Shown here: piece by piece, positions 10,205-17,811 of the stretch
How the letters are laid out: every line of letters starts with the position of its first letter
Numbering within the stretch: the stretch's first letter is position 1
Source of the DNA: Smittium culicis
Taxonomy: Eukaryota; Kickxellomycota; Harpellomycetes; Harpellales; Legeriomycetaceae
DNA: 17,922 nt
Direction of reading: 5' to 3'
Assembly (NCBI GenBank): GCA_001970855.1
Contig: LSSN01002594.1
Coordinates: forward strand, 1-17,922
Made by a program: the position numbers and the translations under genes
Notes under the pieces: model-generated
What the model saw: the letters and a program-made list of their open reading frames with translations, nothing else
The model's database searches: none
Told to the model about the DNA's origin: nothing

Positions 10205-10468
10205 TCAGTCTTTCTTTGGAGCGATTTCCTTGAGGGCATCGTTGATAGCGTTCATTTCTTTTTGAGCCTTCTCAATACGATCATGCAAGGCCTTGATCTT
10301 CTCGGCTTCGGCTTTGCGGATGTACATGTCTTCGGCAGCCTTCTCGCGCTCGCCGAACTTTCCGTCAGAGGTTGATGAGTACATTCTGAGAGCGGCGGCG
10401 GCAACAGGAGCAGAGGCGGATGATCTGGCAACTAGTGGCAAGATATTCTTGGCTGAAACTACAAACAT
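10205..10468 (-). CDS. INH1: Mitochondrial F1F0-ATPase inhibitor (IF1 family)
   Basis: This single-exon frame encodes 87 residues. Residues 1 to about 30 form a presequence with Ala, Ser and Arg, no acidic residues and a hydrophobic start (MFVVSAKNILPLVARSS). The mature part contains the IF1 core at about 36-60: GKFGEREKAAEDMYIRKAE, matching the pattern F-x-x-RE-x-A-x-E-x-x-Y-x-R. An alpha-helical coiled-coil tail (about 52-80) follows and may serve dimerisation. IF1 binds the F1 catalytic interface and blocks wasteful ATP hydrolysis when the membrane potential falls. Length is normal for fungal IF1. Codons mostly end in C, unlike the G-ending codons of YHM2 and GEP4 on the other strand; both give the plus strand no C excess here. 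Confidence 0.92.
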   Translation of the reverse strand: MFVVSAKNILPLVARSSASAPVAAAALRMYSSTSDGKFGEREKAAEDMYIRKAEAEKIKALHDRIEKAQKEMNAINDALKEIAPKKD

Positions 10469-10541
10469 ACTTATTTTTAGTTGTTGTTGGTTGATTGTTT
10501 TTTTTATAGAGTAATAGAAAGGAGTTGTTTAAAATCAGAAA

Positions 10542-10551
10542 TTTATATAAA
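10542..10551 (-). promoter_or_regulatory. Possible TATA box for the IF1 gene
   Basis: TTTATATAAA, a self-complementary sequence, lies about 74-83 bases upstream of the IF1 start codon. Spacing is plausible for a fungal promoter with a short leader. Confidence 0.4.
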
Positions 10552-10680
10552 GAGAATTAAGAGTCCGATACGCCATTTAATTTGATTTTTTAATACTCTT
10601 GCAAGCGTTTCTATAATAATCAATTAATTCAAACAAATATTGAGCTTTTTATCTTTAATATTCCCTACGCTTCCTTACTG

Positions 10681-10980
10681 GTTACACACTCGTCGCCTCT
10701 ATCAAGCTACTGGGCCACCCAAGAAATCGGCCCACAATATCTACTGTCCAACCACCTTTATAGCCGAGATCTGATTCTACGAATAGGCTAAACCCCCTTG
10801 ATTATGCTGAATTATCATTAGAGACCATTGGTAAAATTGTAATCTAATCACAGTTAACCAGTAGCTGAATTGGATGCTGTAGTCGAATGGTTGTTTTGGA
10901 CGAATCAGCTGATTGAGATTAAGATAAACCGCCCGGGTCTAAGATGCGACCACCCAATAGATATATAAGCAATGCCACTT
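10681..10980 (+). mobile_element. Decayed Ty1/copia-type RNase H fragment (plus strand)
   Basis: One plus-strand frame, with only scattered stops, reads SYWATQEIGPQYLLSNHLYS, then about 35 residues later VAELDAVVEWLFWTNQLIEI and further on GLRCDH. Copia RNase H domains have, in order, a YLKGT-x-x-x-G-x-x-Y start, a GYSDADWA segment, an STEAEYxA-EA segment, a W-x-x-xLL-x-EL helix and a CDN-x-x-AI segment. The order matches; the spacing is about ten residues short, and the third Asp region is degenerate. Stops at several codons show it is inactive. No LTR is identified. The identification is by eye against remembered family patterns. Confidence 0.5.
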
Positions 10981-10990
10981 GTCTAGGCAC

Positions 10991-11203
10991 AGAAAGCATA
11001 TTCCGGAAGAGCCTAATAAATAAAGACCTTCCCTCTATTTTACTACTACAGCTTTTTTTTTACCGCTATAGCTTTATAGGGCCGGCCTGTGATGGACTTT
11101 TCTGTCGCAGTAAAATTCAGCGTTTCAAAAATGGCAAAACTCACAATGAAAAATGAGCTTCTTTTATTTCCGATAAATTTAGCCAAGTTTAAAAACCTCG
11201 ATT
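10991..11203. other. Spacer between the two facing RNase H relics
   Basis: This is where both relics would be expected to have their 3' ends and LTRs. It carries a 70-codon plus frame (10944-11156) that overlaps the plus relic in another register and has no homology I recognise. I could not identify LTR ends by eye. Confidence 0.3.
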
Positions 11204-11573
11204 AGTCCAATAAAATTATGCTTTTCCATAATTTGCTGCCTAATAACAGCGTAAACACAGCTCTTCCAATCGCTACTGCCATTGCCGCAATAAACATGGC
11301 TACCCAATAGTATCTTTGTCTGTGGTCTATACCGATAATAGTATCTGCAGCAGAATAGCTCGCCATCTTTTCATCCAGTAAACTGACTGCGCCATTAATT
11401 GCTGCACAGTATAAATGCCCAAACCCCTAATCATTTGCCAGCTTCGTCTTTTTCTACGATCTATTTATCTGATCAGCCTAACCATTCGCCCGCTATTCTT
11501 AATCTTTAGGCTACTGCGTAATTGCTGCTTTCTTTAACTAGTGTGCTGATTGGCGCTGGGATTTCATTGCGCG
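11204..11573 (-). mobile_element. Decayed Ty1/copia-type RNase H fragment (minus strand)
   Basis: A single minus-strand frame, interrupted by seven stops (six TAG), starts KSQRQSAH. About 50 residues later it reads HLYCAAINGAVSLLDEKMAS, then GIDHRQRYYW, and ends MFIAAMAVAIGRAV before a stop at about 11204. In copia pol the RNase H has SWKSQRQ-x-VALSSTEAE, then 50-odd residues later IYCDNNGAISL, then SKHIDIRYHxIR, then a tail of the type FISTxxNxADIxTKAL. All four blocks occur in order with matching spacing. The C-terminal 49 residues from the Met are stop-free and could be mistaken for a small membrane protein. It faces the plus-strand fragment tail to tail. Confidence 0.5.
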
Positions 11574-11766
11574 TGTAATAATGTATCTAAAAAAATGTGT
11601 CAATAACCAAACAAGAATTTTTTTTGATTTTTTTTTTGTGTTTTTAAAGCTTATACGTTTTTTCAATATTATTTACAGCTTTTTTGCCAAAACTACAGCC
11701 TCGCTGAAAAAATCTACTTGTTTTATTTAATTTCGCCTTATATATAATTTTTTCTTGTTGTAAATA

Positions 11767-12111
11767 ATGGACAGCTCAGACAAACCCACCGATTCCGTCA
11801 AGAACGAAGCTGCTGCTGCTGCCGCTGCTGCCTCCTCCACGAGCGCTGAGCCCAAACCCGAAACCGAACACATCAACCTCAAAGTCGTTGGCGCCGACAA
11901 CCAAGACATTTTCTTCAAGATCAAGAACACCACCCGCCTCGAAAAGCTCATGCAGGCCTACTGCGACAGAACAGGCTGTGCTATCAGCTCCGTGCGGTTC
12001 CTCTTCGACGGCCAACGCCTCGCCCCTACAAACACCCCTAAAGAACTCGAGATGGAGGATGGCGACACTATCGACGCCATGGTCGAACAGATCGGCGGCT
12101 CTGCCCTCTAA
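11767..12111 (+). CDS. SMT3: SUMO precursor (Smt3 family)
   Basis: This single-exon gene encodes 114 residues. The ubiquitin-like fold runs from about residue 35 (EHINLKVVGADNQDIFFKIK) through SSVRFLFDGQRLAPTNTPKE to EMEDGDTIDAMVEQIGG. The di-glycine at 110-111 is followed by the tail SAL, which a SUMO protease would remove. The mature protein is conjugated to lysines of nuclear and other proteins. The flexible N-terminus has an eight-alanine tract and a VKNE sequence (K12) fitting the psi-K-x-E SUMOylation consensus, so chain formation through K12 is likely. Codons are strongly C-ending, opposite to YHM2 and GEP4 on the same strand. A TTATATATAA element lies 20-29 bases before the ATG. Confidence 0.97.
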   Translation: MDSSDKPTDSVKNEAAAAAAAASSTSAEPKPETEHINLKVVGADNQDIFFKIKNTTRLEKLMQAYCDRTGCAISSVRFLFDGQRLAPTNTPKELEMEDGDTIDAMVEQIGGSAL

Positions 12112-12443
12112 ACCCCCCCCTCCTCTATTTTCTCCCTTCTTCACTTCTCCCCCCCCCCCTTTCACCCCTTTATTCCCTTTATTTGTTTAATATTATAATC
12201 CCTTTTATTCCTATCTTTTTAAAATACATTTTTCTCTTCCTCCTAATCTCTTCTCTTTATTTATTGGCTGATCGCTTTCCATAATTATTCCCTCTTTAAT
12301 TGGCTTAGTTTTCTTTTGCCTTTTTTTTTTATCCACAAATATACTATTCTGAAATTCCATTTCCTGCTTATTTTAAAAATAAAAAAAACTTCTCTCTATT
12401 TTTAAAAATATCTACACTTTTTTAACAATTCAAATAAACCGAA
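12112..12443. other. Pyrimidine-rich SUMO 3' UTR and SmF promoter
   Basis: This 332-base spacer has C runs just after the SUMO stop (8 C from 12112, and a second run of about 11 near 12150), then T/C-rich DNA with little G. It must hold the SUMO 3' end and the SmF promoter. No TATA or other element is clear. Confidence 0.5.
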
Positions 12444-12754
12444 ATGAACGTAAGGCTTTTTTTTTTTTAATAACACCACCAAAACTTTCCATATTTACTT
12501 TACCCTTATTATTCATGTAGTTCAGACCTGTTAATCCAAAGCCTTTCCTCCAAGATCTTGTTGGAAAAACTGTCATCGCAAAGCTCAAATGGGGCCAGGA
12601 ATACAAAGGTCTCCTCGCCTCTTCCGACTCATACATGAACATTCAGCTCCTCGAAACTGAAGAGTTCCAAGACGGCGTCTCTATGGGCCCTGCCATCGGC
12701 GAAGTCCTCATCAGATGCAACAACATCCTCTACATCCGCGAAATCCAAGTTTAA
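12444..12754 (+). CDS. SMX3: Small nuclear ribonucleoprotein F (SmF), two exons
   Basis: The start codon and one further codon (ATG AAC, 12444-12449) form a tiny first coding exon. A 71-nt intron (12450-12520, donor GTAAGG, acceptor TGTAG) follows, then exon 2 at 12521-12754. The product is 79 residues. Sm1 covers about 19-50 ([20 protein letters not shown]) and Sm2 covers 62-75 ([14 protein letters not shown]). The leading [14 protein letters not shown] is typical of SmF. SmF sits in the heptameric Sm ring on U1, U2, U4 and U5 snRNAs in the spliceosome. Length fits fungal SmF, which lacks the acidic tail of the human protein. It is the same strand and 332 bp downstream of SUMO and shares its C-ending codon use. 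Confidence 0.95.
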
Positions 12755-12955
12755 TCCACTTTTCAATCTTCCTTAATCTCCACTCAACTTGCCGATTAAT
12801 ATCCTCTCCTCCCTAATTTTGCCTCTTGTAAATTCAATACTTCATTAATGTACATATACATACCCTCTCTGGATCCAGTACTCCCCCCCCCCCTCCAATC
12901 TCTTTCTTCCTCAAACTAATGCTATAATGTATCTCAATTTTATATTCGATTTATA

Positions 12956-12961
12956 AATAAA
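12956..12961 (+). terminator. Possible polyadenylation signal, SmF
   Basis: AATAAA lies about 200 bases after the SmF stop, following a run of 10 or more C near 12884 and T/C-rich DNA. Confidence 0.35.
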
Positions 12962-13199
12962 ATTTCTCTTTTTTTTCCCTTGCTCAAACAATATCATATC
13001 ACTTTACATCCAATCTCAAACAGTGTATCTTTTAATTCCATATAACGTTCAAGTCACAAATCAAAAATTAAAGTTCCTCTCACTACAAACAACCCAGCTA
13101 TTATTGATTGTGTCTACACCCGCCCCCTAATATCGTTCATTAAATTAGTAATTATGTAAACTAGCTTTTCTTATGTATGACGTTATCCATAGTCGATTA

Positions 13200-13249
13200 T
13201 CTCTAGCTTCTAGTCTTCGTCTGAATCACGCTCGGCTGATAGCTAGAGA
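13200..13249. repeat. 9-bp perfect inverted repeat with 32-base loop
   Basis: TCTCTAGCT at 13200-13208 is the exact complement of AGCTAGAGA at 13241-13249. It could form a hairpin in RNA of either strand. It lies just downstream, on the minus strand, of the possible primer-binding site. Confidence 0.5.
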
Positions 13250-13300
13250 CGCTATTTAGTGTATCAGTAAGATTTTAAGTGAAGTCAAAACATAGTACGC

Positions 13301-13311
13301 TGATACCATAC
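13301..13311 (-). mobile_element. Possible LTR-retroelement primer-binding site
   Basis: The minus strand reads TGGTATCAGCG here. TGGTATCAGAGC, complementary to an initiator tRNA-Met 3' end, follows the 5' LTR in many copia elements; nine leading bases match. About 130 bases further on the same strand, ATGGATAACGTC near 13183 could be a remnant start. No LTR boundary was identified, so the match may be chance. Confidence 0.25.
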
Positions 13312-16300
13312 CCAGGCAACAGTACCCACAGCTCACCAACCAACAGATATTTCATACCCTCTTCTTATTTAGCAACATTAAGCTTTTCCCACTAGCATAC
13401 CTTGTCCAAAAGATCAATTTGCCTAAATTTTCATTTAATTCTGCTTTTTTATTTTTCAAACATTTAGCTAATTAGTTTCATCTTTTAGCGCACTGTTGCC
13501 ACCATCCCATCACAGTTTACTTCATAATAACATTTACCATATATAAGCAGCTTTGAAATAGACAAATATGTAGTTCTATACCACTGAACCCCATAAATTC
13601 TAATGATCATCTTTTATCCAAAAAAAAATACTAATATTAATATAATTTTTAAGGCAATAAAGCATACAGAAAAATACAAATTTCTTTTTAAAATTAGTCC
13701 AAAATTATCTGTATTCTAGGCACTTTAAATCAAACAGCTATTAAAACTACCCAAAAAAAAATCATTCTTATTTTCTGTTCAGAAAACCTAAAAGTATTGC
13801 TATTATAGCTTATATCAACCTACCATTAGCTCTGCTTAACAATTGTAAATTCTCCATTTAGGAAAATATCGCTAGTATATTTGAAACTGTAGAGTAATCT
13901 CAATTGAGAAAACTGCCTCTCATATTAAACTATCTGATCAACCTATAAGCAATAAATTGTAAATAGAATATAGAATCCAAAATATTAATAACAATTAAAG
14001 TTATGAAAGTTAAACATGCCATGTGCCTGAACAGAAGTATAAGTTCATGTCTGCAATAAGCTACTTGCCTGCACTTGAGCTCAAAAGTGAAAAAATCTTG
14101 AGCGTACGTTTCTGAAATCTCAGGCGCAGATATAGCCTAAATAAAATAAAAATTAAAAATAAAGGTTAATAGGTCAGCGAGTTTTCCAGAATACTATAGC
14201 CCGTTTTCATACATTGAAAAAAATTTGATCTTTCTAATGAATATTAAACTGAAATAGAAAATAAATGTAAAGTTTAGAAAACGGGGCCTATAAAGACTTA
14301 TCAAATTCTTATCGGCTGGAAATACATCCACAGATCATGAAATAATCCTAGAAGATATCATATATATTTACTTGTTATTATTGAAAATACTGAGACAATT
14401 GAAGCTTCTAATTCTAGAATCGACAATACACATAAAAACATAAATAATAAACCTATGTTTTATTACTAAGAAATGGAAAAAAAATTACTAAGGTATATCC
14501 TGAAACCAGCTTGTTCAATCTAACTCCTTACAAGTAAAATTTTTCAGAAATTAAACATGAAAATGTGCAAAAGATGAATTGATTCAATTCATATCACAGA
14601 AATAGTATATTTGAATATAAAAGTATATATGTAAGACAAATAAGTACATTCATAGAAAATCATATCTTAAAGATTGGAATAATGTACGAAAAAACAGTCT
14701 AATTTCAAAATTCAATAGACATAGCACACATAGTTATATTGAAAATTCCTGAAATGGAAGAAACTAAGGAAACGGGAAATCATTTTTGTACTGGAATCAA
14801 TCTGATCTCAAATTCATTCAATATGATAAACAATTTAACTATCGGAATAACAATCTTAATATACCAAATATCCTAAAACGCAAAAAATTAGATTAAATTA
14901 ATCAATATCAATTAAAATTCACAGAATCAAAAAAATTAAAATTAAAATTAAAATCAATATAAATATACAAGTAATTGATTTTTAATGTAAAAAAATAAAC
15001 GATACGACAAAAAATATACTCGCGTGAAAGAAAGTGGCATTGATATGTGTGAAAGAAAAAAAAAATCAGCAAATACATGCAAATAAACAATTCTCACACT
15101 AATACTAACTAAATGTGATGAAATAAATTCTAAAAATAGCATAAAATGCGATGAGGAAAGAATTATGTACATTCAACATAATACTTTCAATAAATTTATC
15201 GGTTTTTAATTTACTTCCAATATCCAACTAAAGAAAATAGAAAGTACATACCAATTAATCAACCCGTAAAATTAAAACTTATTACGAAAATATATAAAAA
15301 AATTTTTTGGGAGATTTTAAAACTATTAAAAGCAATAATATATGAAATACCAATAAATAGAGTGAATGTTTCGAGTTAGAAAAAAAAACTACAGAAAAAA
15401 TTTGATATAACTCGATCTTTTAATGAAAAAAATTAATTGTTCTCAAACAACTAAACACAGTTAAAAAAAAAATCTCTGAACACAATCAAAAAAATGCTCA
15501 AAAAAATAATAAGCATGAAATACCAAAGTCAACGCTCAATACAAAAAAAAGAACTCGTAGAAATCAAGAAGTAAAACATAGATGTACTAACCATATTCTT
15601 ATGGAACAGCATTATACTAACCTAAGATAAGATTGCTCATACTACTTACAGAAAGCAAATTTAGTTTAATTCATCTCTCGATAAATATTTTTAATACAAT
15701 AACTAACTTTAATTATTGTAGCTATATCTTGATCAAGATCAAAAAACTTAAATATTAACCTAATTTTTAAAAACCCCTTTTTGGCTTTATTCCACTATGA
15801 GTAGGTCAGTTTTGAATGTTTTTATCGTTTAATGATAAATCCACACATTAGTTTTAATGTTTTTTTGCTGCGAGGACATTCATATTAAAATCTCAGGAAA
15901 AAATATGCAAATCAAATTTGATTTTAACTCTAGTTAAGTTTATATATACCTCATGTGATTCACTTATGCGTTTTTAAACATTAAAATAGAATTAATTGTC
16001 ATTATTTTTATGACATTTTTAATTTTCATATATTAAAGAATTAAATATTCCTGGAAAAAAAAAAAGAGATTATTTTAATTTTGGTCTTAGTGAGTTTATT
16101 AAAAAAAAATAAAGTATATAATTCACTAGTATAAAATTTATAAAACTGTAATCAAATAATTTAAGAGTCAACCCCCCTTCCGATCTCAAACAGTCAAATT
16201 ATCACTGACAATTGGATAATCGTCTGTATTAATATAAAATCATATATTTCAGAATATATTGATCGACTTTTATAAATCGAGATAATTAAATGACTCATAG

Positions 16301-16485
16301 TTTGACGTTTCACCAATAGGATTTATAATCGTTGTTTAGGATCGGATCTTCGATATTTTTTAGTCTTTTGGTGTGTTGGGCTTTTCAATCGGCCTTATTT
16401 CATCAATTTTCACTATATTTAGAAATTGGAGTAGTCTTTGATTGAACAATTATCCTTCTTTATTTTTCAAAAAAATATTCACCGC

Positions 16486-16509
16486 TTTTTTATTTATTTA
16501 TTTATTTTT
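16486..16509. repeat. (TTTA)n low-complexity tract
   Basis: Consecutive TTTA units flanked by T runs. It is simple sequence in a gene-free area. Confidence 0.7.
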
Positions 16510-16734
16510 GAGTTTGAAATATGAGAGCACTGTTTTTATGGTTTCTCATGGTGAATCCAGCGCACCGATTCGAGCATATTGATCCCAAATGGTGTAAAAA
16601 AGACAGGCTCAAATAATATTTATGTTTATTTTTGTACATACTATAATTTAAATTAGTTATTTAAATCTAAAAAATTTCAAAAATGGCATTATTTTTGATT
16701 TAATTATATATTTTATTACTGGTACTTTTAGAGC

Positions 16735-17401
16735 GTCCAATGTCCACTGCGCTGTGATCGGCATGTGGTCGGAGAGTTCCAGAAAGTAGTTTGCGGTGAA
16801 CCAGTTCTGGCGGCTGTTGAGCCTAGCATATTATTTATGTTCGACCATGCGTCCAAAAATTTTCTTATTGTACCTCGCTACAGTCAATCAGAGAGCTTTT
16901 TTGTGTTGGAACCCAGTTCCAAGCTTCAGAGTAAACTTTTTTGACGCCAGGGTGTCCATATTGTAGTCCCCCACCAGTATGTGTTTTTCAAATTTTTTAT
17001 TACATTTTTTATAGTTGTCCAAAAGCTCGGAAATCGCTCGCTTTTTGCGAATTCCAGCGTTTGGGAAGTGTACATTTGTGACCAAAAGCGTGAATTTATC
17101 ACCATTTTTGGTGCGCCCGGAAACTATTCCAGATAGCCAAGTTGGCGCTGCTTTAAATTCGCTAATTTCTAGTCCTATATTAATTTTTACTGCCTGCAGT
17201 AGACCGGTGCCACCTTTGGCGTGATTTGTTTTCGCCTCTATACATGTGTATCCTGGTATGCGGCAGCGGTAATTTTTTTTTTGTTAAAAATGTTTCCTGG
17301 AGTGCCAGGATATCGGGCTTAGCACTATCCGACTTTGAAAAATTCAGATAGTGCTCAATATCATCTTTTACACTCTTTATGCCTCGTATATTGTAGCTCA
17401 T
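16735..17401 (-). pseudogene. Non-LTR-type endonuclease (EEP) domain, frame-broken
   Basis: On the minus strand, from the ATG at 17401, all the main catalytic blocks of the exonuclease/endonuclease/phosphatase fold occur in order: MSYNIRG (Asn), LALQET (Glu, 17308-17291), LLVTNVHFPNAG, HILVGDYNMD (Asp and Asn, about 16970-16953) and SDHMPI (Asp and His, 16773-16756). LINE-type retrotransposons use this domain to nick target DNA. The frame changes at a T10 run (plus strand 17273-17282), again near a T6 run (16937-16942), and is interrupted near 16865-16850. That last gap could alternatively be a roughly 51-nt GT-AG intron. The domain is complete in length, about 220 residues, but no reverse transcriptase follows, although it should in a LINE. 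It is either a decayed element, or an assembly with homopolymer errors. Confidence 0.7.
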
Positions 17402-17484
17402 AACCGTCAGAGTGTTTTTTTTTGAATAATTTAATTTTTGTTTTTTTTGGCCGCATAAATTGGCGGATCGAAATATTTTATTTT

Positions 17485-17506
17485 TTTCGCGCCTAATTTT
17501 CGCGCC
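17485..17506 (-). promoter_or_regulatory. Two E2F-like TTTCGCGCC sequences
   Basis: TTTCGCGCC occurs at 17485-17493 and again at 17498-17506 on the plus strand, 13 bases apart. TTTCGCGC is a classic E2F/DP recognition form. They lie 84-105 bases upstream of the endonuclease start codon. They are also inside a possible coding part of the element, so the repeat may be incidental. Confidence 0.25.
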
Positions 17507-17593
17507 TAGAGCTTTTCAATATTATTTATTTCGGTTTTTGATATGTTGATTTTTTGGTGGTCAATGCAGTGAATTTCGTGCCTCCATTGGCCG

Positions 17594-17782
17594 TTACGTT
17601 GTCTGTTTTTTTTTAACTGTAAACTGATGGTCTTTTAGGGTGCTATTCAGCACAATGTACCTTTTTACAATATCTTTTTTGAGTTCTTGGACATTGAGAA
17701 CCAAGAATTTTTCGATATTTTTTCGGAGATTTTTTTGGAGATTTTGATATTTTATAATTTTTTTTGAAGTTTTTTGATTCAT
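17594..17782 (-). CDS. Lys/Asn-rich reading frame of the retroelement, possible start of its second protein
   Basis: The frame has 62 residues from the ATG at 17782, rich in Lys, Asn, Ile and Leu. It begins 29 bases after the stop of the upstream frame, the spacing expected between two LINE ORFs. It contains KFLVLNVQELKKDIVKRY, probably helical. It ends at a TAA just after a nine-A tract; shifting frame in that tract would extend it with WRHEIHCIDHQKINI before another stop near 17510. It may be the N-terminal extension of the endonuclease protein, separated from it by frame shifts. No domain is recognised. Confidence 0.35.
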   Translation of the reverse strand: MNQKTSKKIIKYQNLQKNLRKNIEKFLVLNVQELKKDIVKRYIVLNSTLKDHQFTVKKKQTT

Positions 17783-17811
17783 ATTGTATGTATATTATAG
17801 TAATTATGACA

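Larger units (their letters stand above)
12962..16734. other. Long AT-rich region without convincing genes
   Basis: About 3.8 kb, mostly A-rich on the plus strand after 13.6 kb, with stops in all frames at high density. Two short minus frames at 14908-15172 are Phe/Tyr/Ile-rich and look like chance frames. Features noticed are a possible retroelement primer-binding site near 13310, a 9-bp inverted repeat at 13200-13249, and a TTTA repeat at 16486-16509. I saw no tRNA, rRNA or snRNA. The right part, 16.0-16.7 kb, lies where the rest of the endonuclease element should continue, but I found no reverse transcriptase motif there. Confidence 0.5.

Noticed and set aside
11204..11350. Small membrane protein of 49 residues (MASYSAADTIIG...)
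   Set aside because: Upstream and downstream blocks in the same frame fit copia RNase H spacing, so it is more likely the stop-free tail of a relic.
11776..12190. Overlapping frames on both strands of the SUMO gene
   Set aside because: They are shadows of the SUMO frame, which has a full conserved fold and the terminal di-glycine.
12430..12642. 70-codon minus-strand frame at SmF
   Set aside because: It is antisense to the conserved Sm domain exon and crosses its intron.
14908..15172. Two Phe/Ile/Tyr-rich minus-strand frames
   Set aside because: Composition matches random AT-rich sequence, with no homology or regulatory context.
15780..16734. Reverse transcriptase belonging to the endonuclease element
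   Set aside because: No RT motif such as an [YF]xDD block was found in the minus frames I could translate; the sequence is too AT-rich and stop-filled to support it.
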